Shown here: piece by piece, positions 22,334 to 33,549 of the stretch
Layout of the letters: every line of letters starts with the position of its first letter
Numbering within the stretch: position 1 is the stretch's first letter
Source: Dichotomocladium elegans
Taxonomy: Eukaryota > Mucoromycota > Mucoromycetes > Mucorales > Lichtheimiaceae
Direction of reading: 5' to 3'
DNA length: 64,000 bases
Assembly (NCBI GenBank): GCA_025716815.1
Contig: JAIXMN010000002.1
Span: 2,046,001-2,110,000 of the forward strand
The notes under the pieces: generated by a model
Seen by the model: the letters and a program-made list of their open reading frames with translations, nothing else
What the model was told of the DNA's origin: nothing
Databases searched by the model: none
Program-made: the position numbers and the translations under genes

Positions 22334-25300
22334 TCAAAGATACTGGCTATCTCGACGGTAGTTATGGCTGTCGCCATCGCTGTAGTCATCATCAACCTCA
22401 TCCTCCGTGAGAGAGCTGCGGGGTGGAAGAGATGGTTCGTGGCCGCTCTCTGGGTCCTTCTCCGGTAGGGGCGGTGGATCCTCCGTCGTCGTCACGTTTT
22501 TTGATGAGTCTATGGAGCCAAACATGGTCGCGTGCCAGCCATTTTCGTCCTGATCGGACAGTAGCGCAAGTTCAGTATCTTGCAGAACAAGTGGTTCGAT
22601 AGGCTCAATTGGGACCCATTCTTCCTGCGGCACCAGCTTGAGTCGATTTCGTTCCTGCAGTAGTTTTTCGCGCTGCTCGCGCATTTGCTGAGCCACTCGA
22701 TACTTGCGGGCCCGCTCGTATTCGCTCCACTTGCGCATAACAATCTTACTGCTGTCGAATTCTCCCTCCTTGTCGCCGTGATTTCCGTCGTCTTTGCCAT
22801 TGCTGCCCGACACCCTGCGGGTCTCGCCCCAAGTGAAGTCGTCAAAATGCCAGTACGCGTACGTCGGTAGTACAAAGTTCCAGATCGGAAGACTGAAGAG
22901 GTAAATAAACATCCAGCCCACATAGACGATCTTTCGGCTGGTCATGACAATCAACACAGCCGGCAATCCAAGGATCAGTGCCAGCAGAATGAGCGATACA
23001 ACGGAGGGCTCACCAAGGAAAGCAAGCACGATGAGGTATAAAGTAAATGAAATGGCTGCAGGAAGTGCGAGCGTACCCACAAGTTCCATGAAGACGACAA
23101 ACTGCATCGAAAAACAAAACGTGCCACACAGATCCGACACGAGCAGCAGCTCCATCAGATTGTGGATGGTCGAGTTAATCCAACGGCGTCGCTGAGACAG
23201 CAGCACCCGGAACGAATCCGGCACAACCGTCTTGCAGACAGCCTGGGGTACAAAAAGCATCTTTCGCCGTGGGAAAGTCTTGAGCATCAGCGTCGAAAGG
23301 TATCGATCTTCTCCAAGCAATAGCAGGTTCTTCTTGTGCAAAGTATCGACAACATTTTCGGAATAATGCTCAATAATGTCCGGATTTGCAAGAATAGGCA
23401 CCCAATGACCATTGCTTCCTTTCGGCGCTTTGATTCGGTACATGCAAAAGCATCCCGGAAGGCAAGTTACATTACCGAATATCGACTCGAAGGCCTTGCT
23501 CTGATGGTGTGAGATATAGTATTCAAATACTGCAGGGCGATAGGTTGGTTTGGCATTTCTTTAATGTCGCTCTCTTCCCCCTCCTCTACTTGCCTTGGAT
23601 CATAGAGACCCAGCTATCAGTCTTGTTTCCAATCTTGGTTTCTCCACATAGGCCGGCGATCTCGGCGTCGTTGACCATGCAGCTGATCAACCTCGAGAGG
23701 GCATCAGGGTACACCTTTGTATCTGCATCGACCATGAGCACAATCTCGTATTTATCGGCACTTACGCCCGTGATACGCCAGATGCTGTTGAAGAACTCGT
23801 ACTCGAGCATCGTCATGCGTTCATCAAACATAACTTTTTGTAGAAAAGACATGAGGATCACTTGCGAATCGCGTTTGCCACGGTTGCCAGGTTTCCGGCA
23901 GTCGGCTTCCTCGGGTGGCCCGCATTTTGCAATTGTAATCATAGGCACTCGCTGCTGCTGCGACGGGTCGACGGTGTTGTTATCGTATTTGTAAAAGCCG
24001 GTATATACCTTGGCCATATTGTGGCGCTTTGTACCATCCGCAATAGCAATATACGAGTGTGGCTCGACTTGGTCAGGGGGTACCAAAAAGTGTTCCATCA
24101 TCGAGACGCATATGTCGGGCGTCGACTGATCATTTCCATGCCCGGTAATCATCCCGTCTGCGATTACCAGTATGAGCTTGTGAGAGTTAGGATAATCGGT
24201 GGTTGCAATGGAGTCTAGCGTGGTACGAAGACCTTCGATGCCTTCGGAATAGCAGGTCACCAGACAGATGGTGTGTACGAGCTGGAAACCAAAAGGCCTG
24301 TAGTCCGGCTTGGGCTGGCGGACTGCGTAGCGCGAGAGGGGGAATGGACATACGGCAACCGTGGAGCTTGTGTGCCCCGAAGAGGATGATATGGACGATC
24401 TCCGGGACGTGGCCTCACTTGGACGGCGGAGAGAAGCTTCGCTTGTGCCAAATGGATTGAGTGCGCGCGAGCTGGAGAGGATACTCCAAGCAAGAGACAA
24501 CAATAGAGTGTGGGTGAGCGAGCATTTGGTGATGTTATTAGACCATGTAATTTTTATTCTCACCTCTGCGAGTTTCTCCAAAGCGTGGTCACCTGGCGTT
24601 CCGGAGTGGCGCCAAAATGAGTAGATCCAGGAGCAGGTTGGGTAAAGCGCGAGGTCTTGGGTATAAACGTCTTGCGCTTAGTCTTGGCGTAGGGCCGGAT
24701 GGCCTCCGCAGGCCGATAGATCTCCGAAGTCCAGTTCTCAATTTCTGCATCCCGTCTCATCCGCTCTCTATAAGATCGGCCTTCCCTGAAGTTCCCAAGT
24801 TTCCAGGAAAGGCACCAGCCAAAGATAACCGCTAAAATAAACTTGACGAAGATGACTCCGAGAATAACGACGAGGGACATATAGAGCACCACATCGGATG
24901 CAATGCACCCTACCCCACGAGTATCAATTTCTCCAACCTTGAGGATACTCGAGAGACAAGCCGCTTCCTGCCGCCAAAGGTCTCCTGCGCTCCGGCGCGA
25001 TGCGATCACGCGCGTCAGATCTTGACCGCCGAATTTAGAGGGGTTCTTCATTGCAGTTTGAATGAGACCGCCCGGTGGTACTCGGTAGGCGGATAAAGGC
25101 AGTGCTTTGAGGAGATTGAGATTGATAACTTGGCTACATATGTTATGTTTAGTATGCATCAATGGTGATTATGTTCAATTCTCTCAGTAACCTGTTATAG
25201 ACTGTCAAATGGGAAGATCCAACAACATCTTGCCACTCATAGTAGATTCTCCCTGCTTTGTTGTATCCTCCATCTTGATCGGGAATACCATCAATTTGCA

Positions 25301-26385
25301 TCGCGGCAAACTTGGTGCGCGCTTCGGATGACTTGTGGCATGCTGTTTGGTTCGAGAAGCCAAGGCTGCTTGGAACGCTATCCTTGTTTTTTGGGTCAAA
25401 GAGCTGACAAGGGAAGAGCGGATTGGTGCCGTCGACTGGATATGAGCCGTTTGTCTTTGAGGTAATGATCGACGCACAATGGCTGCTGTCCTGAAAGAGA
25501 AATGATGCATCCATACCACCTGCATTCATCGGCTCGTAGACAGGATTTGTGGGCTTATCGGTTAAACCTGGCACAGCAGGATGTCCATTCCAGGAAGCAA
25601 CCATGTATGCCCATCCATGAATGATAACGTATCCCTCGTTGATTTGATCGAGACGAAAGCTGAGCGGCGGGCGTGGGCAAACCGTCTGTGTGAACCCAAA
25701 CGTCAAGAATCCGACGAATGCCATGATACACAGCACGATACCGACAAGACCTATCTTTTCCCGGAACGCATATTGTGCTGCCTTGTCCTTTTTGCCTTGA
25801 ATGAAGGTTGGTTTTACCAAGAAAAAGGAAAGAAGGAGAAGTGAGTGAAAGCAAGAGAGAGAGAAAAAAAAGGGGGTGATTGCGGGAAAGACCTCGCGGC
25901 GGCACGCGCGAACAGACGCACATACCAAATAACTTCAGCAGAAACGGCGGAAAGCAACAAGTGATAGTATAACAGTAGGCCTTCCATAGATCAGGAAACC
26001 GGCCAGGTTTATCGTTAAAGGTGTCTACCATTGTATGCGTTGCCTCCACATGCGCCGTCTTCTCATTGCTGACAGTAGCTGTGGTCATCAAGAGATCTCG
26101 ACGTAGGACGGAACGTCGAGTTGGGACGGTCCGGCTGAGAGTTGATGTAGGATGGATAATCGGGATATTGTGCTGCTGATGTTGCTCAAGATGGTTCTCG
26201 TTCATGGCTGCCGCACGAATCCGGGTGTGATATTGTCGGTGAGTTGAATCGATACGCTCTCTCTCAGGTCGTATTAAAGACGTTTGCCGTCGAGGTACTT
26301 GAGTCACGCGTTGCTGGGAAACAAGCTGCTGTCCTCGTTCAAACTGGAGCACTCTTGTCTCCTCATGACTCACAAAAGGTTCCAT
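22334..26385 (-). CDS. CHS3: Class IV chitin synthase (Chs3 type)
   Basis: Family 2 glycosyltransferase that polymerises GlcNAc from UDP-GlcNAc and extrudes chitin through the plasma membrane. Several exons are read from ATG 26385 ([12 protein letters not shown]; an in-frame ATG lies at 26442). Order: a basic N-terminal region, a first membrane pair ([20 protein letters not shown]), a large extracytosolic domain (about residues 200-370), another membrane segment ([20 protein letters not shown]), then the catalytic domain. Catalytic motifs are intact: [30 protein letters not shown] and [13 protein letters not shown]. Several membrane segments and an acidic tail ([12 protein letters not shown]) follow. 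There is no myosin motor, which excludes class V. The extracytosolic domain between N-terminal membrane segments marks class IV. It probably depends on Chs4-like activators and exocytic delivery. Confidence 0.92.
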
Positions 26386-26673
26386 CGCTAATTGATTGTA
26401 AAAGGTAGTCGAGAAAAGATGGATAGAAGTAACAGAAGTCACCGAGAGAGAAGCGGGTATAGAGTCGGGAGCTACTCAAGGAAGAGAAGAATTTCGCTCT
26501 AAGGTGACGCTGGCGCTGACGATGCTGCAAGTAAAATGACTGATGAACAAAAAGGAAGCCGTGCAGGTTTCTGTTGGCATCTACCTCTCTTCTTTCGGTG
26601 TATAAAAACAAATAATTAATTAGATATCAGATCAGGTAGTATTACAGTTAATAGGAACGTATAAAAGAATTGA

Positions 26674-26713
<40 letters not shown>

Positions 26714-28189
26714 GGAGAGAAAAAGAGAAAAGAGTTAAAAAGGCTGCTGGGTAGGAGAACATTTCTAGTATTAGATGTGTGTTGTATTGCATAAGGGGTA
26801 AATTCCATAAAATCGATTCTAGCCAAGGAGGGCACCCAAGGTGAAGACAAACAAACCTATGATGTTATTGAATGTGTTGCAAAGCGATGACAGTAATAGG
26901 GGCCAGATGAATACCAATGTTTGTAGCGTATCACCGGTTCGATTACTACCAATATTTATTAACCCAAGACAAATGCCCGCCTCTTTTATTATCTTACAGG
27001 CGATCCCAAGACTCCGTATATACAGGGACGCTTATAAACTTTGGCCAAGTTACCTGAGGAAGGCTGTACTGTACTGAGCCCTGAGTTGCCTTTTTGTCCA
27101 GGCTGAAGCAGCACCCCCTTTTATTTGTATCTGGTTCTGGTTTGCAGTATGCGGTTATCTCATTCAGCTCGCCATCGATTTAATAGTTCTCTTTCCCTTT
27201 TTCCCCTTTGCCACGACATCCTTCACCTCTGAATACTGCCACCATTCTTGTGATCGTGTCTATCTATCTATATAGCCATTTTGTAGTTAATCCCATTCGC
27301 CTAAGCTCAACATGCATTAACAATTTCTTTTTTATCTTGAGAACAATGTGTGCGATCACATTTTCCTGAGAGTCCGGCCCTTCTACTGGAACGCTTAGTA
27401 CTTACATGTATCTTAGGGCAGCCATTTCCTGTCATCTTATCCGTCTATTAAACGTTCAGTATTCATATCGTGATATAGCAAAAGACTAAAAGGTATATAT
27501 TACAATATCGCGTCCAATGGTTAGCTAATTACCCAGTACGGCGCTGAAGCTCTTCGCCATCAGGTCTGAAATGCAGAGCTCGGCTATAAAATTCTTTGCA
27601 TTGAAGTGTAATACATACATCCATGCTCTTTAAGAAAAAGCAACGGCAGTTATTCCACGCTGATGTAGTTACAGGTTGTTTATTATAAAAAAAGAAAAGT
27701 CCTGGCTATTTCCACTTTTGGCAATCCAAAGATGACATGCAGTGAACGATAGGCATTTATTCAACATGGACCTCGAATGTCCAACTCAGGTTACTGAGAA
27801 GGGGCTTCTTATAGATATCCCGGCGAACTTGTAGATGTGAAGTTAGAAAAGGTGGGGGACAATATCGCGGTACTAGCATATTTTGGAGTTGTTATGCTTG
27901 GGCAGCAGGATATCTACGACAATTGCTATCGAAGTCCGAAGCATGTTACCGTTCATATGTTTCGATACCATCATCAATAGCTATGTACTCTATTTGAGAG
28001 AACAAAGTTGTTATGTGGCGTTTCTGCCGGGCGATACCTAGTTTGAAGCAATGACTACACAGCTGAAAGTGTTTGGGGGATGGCCCGCGACAATGAAACT
28101 GTTTAAACGTCAAAAAGCGGAAATGATCAGTTTGGCAACTTCATTAACCCAGTACACAGTATCAACGGGTTTTCACCTTTATTTTTGTA
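26386..28189. other. Intergenic, no gene recognised
   Basis: Holds the chitin synthase 5' leader and promoter, a (GA)n run and, further right, AT-rich sequence with only short non-homologous open frames. Confidence 0.45.
26680..26708. repeat. (GA)n microsatellite upstream of the chitin synthase gene
   Basis: GA dinucleotide run of about 14 units, about 300 bp upstream of the chosen start codon. Confidence 0.9.
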
Positions 28190-28794
28190 CCAGGAGAATC
28201 TCCTCAAAAGGGTCATTATTAGTATAAACATACCTATCTGTTCCCACACGTAGCATTCCTGGTCGTCAGAACATCGGCTGTTACAATCGTCCAAAAAAAA
28301 AGAACCGCACACATTTTCGCTATCTGCGCTCAAAAGGAGGAAAATCCTCAGACATGAGCTATGTAGATGGAAGATCCAAGAAACGATACGCAAGTTGCAA
28401 CGATTTTGGTTTTTCACGACGCTCGCATCGGAATTGACCCATGGAGCCTACCAATTATCGCCAGTTGCTGAAATGGGAAAATCCTTTTAGTTCAAACTTA
28501 CACCATGAATATAGAGCAGAGAGAGGACCACAGTGCCAGTTGAAGCCAAAGAGTAATACGTCTTGATGCTTCTTTCATTTCATACATTTTTATTTTAACT
28601 CTAGATACGTGAATAATGTGAGAATACAAATATGAAGGTTGATTTTGAGTCATAGACTGGTTGCGAAGCAGTAACTGCAAGTTAATCAAGCAGCTTAAAG
28701 AAGAGCATAAAGCAGCTGCAAATGCAGGTAGGATAGGGCCAACCAGACTGAGATCTGGACCAAATTTGTCGAGCGCTATCGATCCTGCCATCAT
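28190..28794 (-). CDS. Possible small multi-pass membrane protein, unrecognised
   Basis: The 5' segment starts at ATG 28794 (MMAGSIALDKFGPD) and contains two hydrophobic stretches (VGPILPAFAAALCSSL and LWLQLALWSSLCSIFMV). The second ends at a good donor (gtaagt) near 28500. A following open segment holds a Cys-rich stretch, DDCNSRCSDDQECYVWEQ, and a further hydrophobic stretch before gtatgt. The exon order would suit a small membrane protein, but I cannot place it in a family or fix its 3' end. Confidence 0.25.
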
Positions 28795-29644
28795 CAGGCT
28801 AAACGACAGGAAAACATTTGGGATTGTTTCTAGTTAAACGTTTTCAATTTTTCCATTTTCTGTCGGCTTGTTTCCTAGCCAGAAAAGCAATATATAGTAG
28901 CAATAGTGGAGGTGACAACGAAGCGTGGATGCAATGGTCATTGTACAGAGGAAATGGACCCGGTACATAGTATCGTCGCCGTATATGCAGTCTTGCGGGC
29001 GATCGTTATCCTTATATTATTTTGGTCCTCGGTCAATGGGTGACGCGCCACTGTAGCTACTGCTATATTGGGGAGATCTCAGAATCATGGCAGCTCTCGT
29101 ACCAGACTTCGATGGTACTTAAGGGGATGAACACTAAAAACTTCGCAGAACGCATCTTTATGTCGACTGCTCTTTATGCAAAGGCTAGAAGGTCACCTCC
29201 CGCTGCTCGTCAGGTAAGGTTCGTGTGTATCTGCCATCATGTCTTTTATTTCTTGCAGATTGCATTTCCGTCCCGAGCAAGACACTCGGCTTGGTCAGCC
29301 TTTGTAGCAGAGAAACATTCACACAATTGGCCTTACAGGCGAGAGGGAAAACGAATCACTAGCCAATGAAAATTAATACCGCATGCCCCCCTAAAAAGCG
29401 GTTGGCGTACGTACGAAACTGCTGCAGCAGCCGTTCGGGTTCCAAAGCATAAAGGTTTGATCGGATAGCGATATTGCTTTTTGGAATTACTGTACACGGG
29501 GATATACTTTATCGCCTATGAGAGAAGGTGTGTATGTGTGCTTTCACATGTGTCCATGAATAATAATAAAGAGGGGCACAATATATGGAATAGAAGAAGC
29601 TAATAAATTAAATGCATTTTGGCGTTCTCTTTCCTTTTCATCGA
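28795..29644. other. Intergenic, no gene recognised
   Basis: Short open frames only. The right end should contain the 3' untranslated region of the Rab gene. Confidence 0.45.
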
Positions 29645-30630
29645 TTAACAGCACCCGCCTTGCTTGGGCTTCTCTTCAGCCGCACTGCTACGAGACAAAC
29701 GACGTACGCTTGGCGGTCTCAGCTGGATGCGCTCGCCTGACGTGGGTCCGCCAACTGCACCAGCCTCGTCGGTGTCATTATTCTTTTTCGGCAAGTTAAC
29801 ATAGATCTTGTTGAACACAGCCTCAAACGCCTTATCGACGTTAGTTGCATCGAGCGCTGAAGTTTCCATGAACAAATATCCATTCTCTTCAGCCAAGGCA
29901 CCGCCTTGATCGGTGGTTACTGCGCGGCTTGTTTCCGCTAAATCCACCTTGTTTCCAACCAGCATGATGACGATATCAGAGCTAGCATGTTCATGAAGCT
30001 CCTTGAGCCAATGGTGCACGTTATGGAGCGACTGGGCGCGAGTGATGTCTACAGAAAACAATAGCGACAATTAACACGTCGACGTTACACTCGTTTGTGT
30101 TATCATATTAGCCTTCTGCCTACCATACACAACAAGAGCACCAACAGCACCTCGATAGTAGCTATATGGCAGTTCCAATCCGTTATTAATTTTCGTTCGT
30201 TTGTCTGTCCTGAGCACCATTACGACTTACGCTCCAGTGATAGCACGATAGCGTTCCTGACCGCTGGTATCCCAGATCTGAGCCTTAATAGTCTGGTTCT
30301 CTGCAGAACATGCACACGCAAACAACAAAAGAGAATTTAGGGGGCTGGGTCTCGCTTCCTCTCCGCTTCCATATCATGTCCATACCAATCTGAATGTTTT
30401 TCGTCGCGAATTCGACACCAATGGTGCTCTTTGTTTCGAGATTGAATTCATTCGTCTAAAGGTTCCGAAAAGAGAATCAGAGATGAGAACAGGCTTTTCT
30501 TATGGATATCGCCATAATCCACGAGTGATATACTTGCCGTAAAGCGAGTAAGCAAGTTAGACTTGCCCACACCCGAGTCACCAATGAGAACCAGTTTGAA
30601 GAGGTAGTCGAACTCGTCGTCAGCCATCAT
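29645..30630 (-). CDS. ypt3: Rab11/Ypt3 family GTPase
   Basis: Small GTPase controlling late Golgi/recycling-endosome carriers toward the plasma membrane. Five exons are read. Motifs: P-loop [12 protein letters not shown], switch I in [12 protein letters not shown]3 [16 protein letters not shown] (G4), ETSALD (G5) and C-terminal GGCC for double geranylgeranylation. [15 protein letters not shown] and [10 protein letters not shown] mark the Rab11 branch. Two oddities: the invariant Ala of the G3 box (DTAGQE) is Ser here (codon at 30263-30265), and the first intron (30456-30537) begins with GC (TTTACG|GCAAGT), the only junction that keeps the frame and the FTxNEFNLE segment. ATG 30630 is followed directly by a second ATG. 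Confidence 0.95.
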
Positions 30631-31793
30631 CTTGTATGTAAAGAAGGAGGAGGAAGGAAGAGTGGCGGAAAAAAAAGTCAGCCACGGAAGCTAACTTTAG
30701 GGAACGGCGTTGAGCCCGCCTCTCTTAGAAAGGAAATCCGATTGGCTCTTGGCTGAAGGGCTTAGAGCATGGTTTATGCTGGGATCCTATTCCAGCACCT
30801 CTAAGATTCTTCGGATCGACTCACTGTAGTTGATTTTTAGCGAACTGCGCTGCTGTTTTCACCCAAAGGATGTGTAGTTTATACTCACAGGCAGGCTGCA
30901 CTCCCGTCGCCTGAGAGGGAGAATTCAGGTTTAACGTTCAATGAAACCTTACAATAGACTGAGTCTAAATCTGGTGCCCGGGCCGACTCTGTGTGTGCGT
31001 ATACTCGAACTGGGTTGGGCAGGAGGAAGAAGATCGGGAGCCCGTGGATAACGGTAAATGACCTCCATGCGTTTGCCACTCATCCGGATAGGTGGAAGCG
31101 GTTAAGTGCAAATAGTTCTTTTGATTGGTTAGCGCAAACTTCGTGGTTCATCCCCCTAATTTTTCCCGGAGGCAAATCGTACATAATAACCTATGGCCTG
31201 GGGACGCTTATAATACAAATTCAAGGCAGCGTATATCGCTCGCGTCGCAAAGCATATGTGATGTTCGTTAAAAAATGTAATGCCGACCGAAATACAATTT
31301 TTTATTTCATTTCGTATATTGGCCTTCAAAACATGCGAATGCTAAATACACATTTCTCAAGTCCCCTTCCTGTTGCACAACCACTATGTCACTGAACAAT
31401 AAGCTAACCCTTCACCACTTGGAAGGTAATCTGAACCCTCGGTGATATGACTCGGCTTCTCTCTTTGCTACTTAAACTTCGAAGGTTGGCCTAAACCAGC
31501 CTATGAAGCACCAGCATGCCGAAATATGTACTTCGATCAGCCTGTTCATCCGCACAACTGTCCCTGGTAAAAGACTTTCTCTGCTCTATACAAACAACGA
31601 CTGAGCTTCTAATGCAGGATTTGCAAATAAACATAACCATGACGTCCAAGTGCTGAATTCCTAAATATTTGTGAGGATATGTCAAAGCATCTCCACAGTT
31701 AAGGGGGTTCAGCTGGCACGCTCGATAAATTCCATATAAAATGACTAGAGTCCGTAGCACGGACATCTGCTTATTTGATTAAAGTATCTTCTA
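30631..31793. other. Intergenic between ypt3 and esterase A
   Basis: Divergent upstream regions of both genes. No coding region is recognised. Confidence 0.45.
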
Positions 31794-33305
31794 ATGCGTT
31801 CCTATCTTTTCATTGCCCTCGCAGCCACCGCCAGGATCGTTTCCGCCATTACCGCTTCGTCAATGAGCGAATGCCCAGCGTTAGCGCCGCGAGTGTCTCC
31901 ACCAACAAGCGTCGATAGCTTGCGTATCGACGACATTAAAGTGGTTGGAGCCTTAGGCGACAGGTACGTCAAACGATATGTCGTTTAAGGATTGACAATA
32001 GGATTAAAACTGTTTTTTGGATAGCATCATGGCTGGACTAGCCATGGAAGGCCTTGGTGATTCACCCACTCTCATGCTCAATATCACTGCAATGCATGAG
32101 AACCGTGGTCACAGCTGGGCTATGGGTGGCGACGATGGTGCTATTACCTTTGCCACCATGCTGAAACACCATAACCCTCATGTCATGGGACTGTCGACCG
32201 GCAGACATATACCTAGAATTTGCAAAGGAATTCATTGCATGAATTTTCGTACGTATTAATGACAGACGAGACATATCGGTCACTGTCAGACACACCAACT
32301 CATGGCTTAATCTAGGTACTCCTGGGGAAGACGTATTAAACGCAGCCATGACCGGTGCTACAGCCGTAAACCTGGATAGCGAGCTCGATTACTTGATTCC
32401 TCGCAAGTCTGCTTTAACCTCCCTTCGTATTTGTTTCAGCTTTTCTAATACGATTAAAGCCTTTAGAACTCAAGGAGGTGAAAGGACTCGACTACCAGAA
32501 TGATTGGAAGCTCATTACCATTCAAATTGGAAGCAATGATCAGTGTTCTTCATGTTCTGCACTCGACGCCGAAGATGCTACAGTTGAAAAGTATGGATAT
32601 TATGTGGACAAAGCCGTAGCTCGCATCAAGGAAGAAGTTCCTCGCGTCGTAGTCAATCTTGTCGGAACCTTCAAGGTCTCGCCGATTTACAACCTCACAA
32701 AGGGCCAGGATTATTGCAAACCTATGTTTTATCAGCCCAATTGGCTCATCAACCGCTTTGAGTGTGCATGCTTCCTCAAGTCCGAAGATCAGATCTTGGC
32801 TATGGATGCCCTAACTGATGGTTACAACACCCAGCTTCAATCTATCGCTAAAAAATACAATGCAGAGAAAAATTCAACCTTTGCTGTCGCTTTCCAGCCT
32901 ATTAACATCAACCTTGCTGGTTTTCCTATGGAGGCCCTAAGGTAAGTTCAACTTATAAAATAATATCAATGATGAAGAGGTATAACTGATTTTGTGATTC
33001 CTCAATAGTAACGTAGACTGCTTCCATCCCTCCAGAATTACTCATCAATGGGTGGCGAAGGTAAGGTGTAATGGATCTTTTCGAAGGCACGTAGAGTTAA
33101 AGACCAAAACATTATTGCATTCAAAACAGATCGTCTGGAATAACCTTTTTGTCGAACCTGCGCATAAGATTTATGATTTTGATTTTGATGCTAACCTACA
33201 GGTAATTGATATGTTTCGTCATTCCCGGATGAATCCAGATGCATTGACCATTACACATTATTTCAGGTTTATTGTCCAACTGAGATAGATAGAATCAGAT
33301 TCTAA
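31794..33305 (+). CDS. Secreted SGNH/GDSL esterase, phospholipase B1 type (copy A)
   Basis: Predicted secreted lipolytic esterase. A signal peptide is visible (MRSYLFIALAATARIVSA). Exon 1 (31794-31963) and exon 2 (from 32025) rebuild block I as ALGDSIMAG, with the nucleophile Ser codon split by the intron. Block III is NDWKLITIQIGSNDQCSSC (oxyanion Asn). Block V is NVDCFHPSRITHQW with the catalytic Asp and His. The C-terminus VYCPTEIDRIRF is shared with the other copies. Eleven Cys suggest an oxidised secreted fold. Overall it fits the eukaryotic phospholipase B1-like SGNH branch. It is the only plus-strand member of the local family and the natural substrate is unknown (phospholipid or other esters). 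Confidence 0.85.
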
Positions 33306-33549
33306 AGAGTACCAAGATATTATATGATGTTCCCTGCATTCATTTCATCCTATTAATTCAAAATATAGAAATCTACATAATCCCAGCCACTGTTTCTTCA
33401 AACCTGTTTTTAAGATGTTCTAGTTTAATATCACGATAGGTTTATGTGGAAGTGGAAAGGAATGGTGGTCACTGGAACCCATGGACTCCAACATTGAAAA
33501 GAACGAATTTGTACTGTAAGGCAGTTGTGATTCTGCCGATACTTGTAAT
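33306..33549. other. Short intergenic gap
   Basis: Esterase A 3' end and upstream region of the STRIPAK gene; no gene recognised. Confidence 0.4.
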
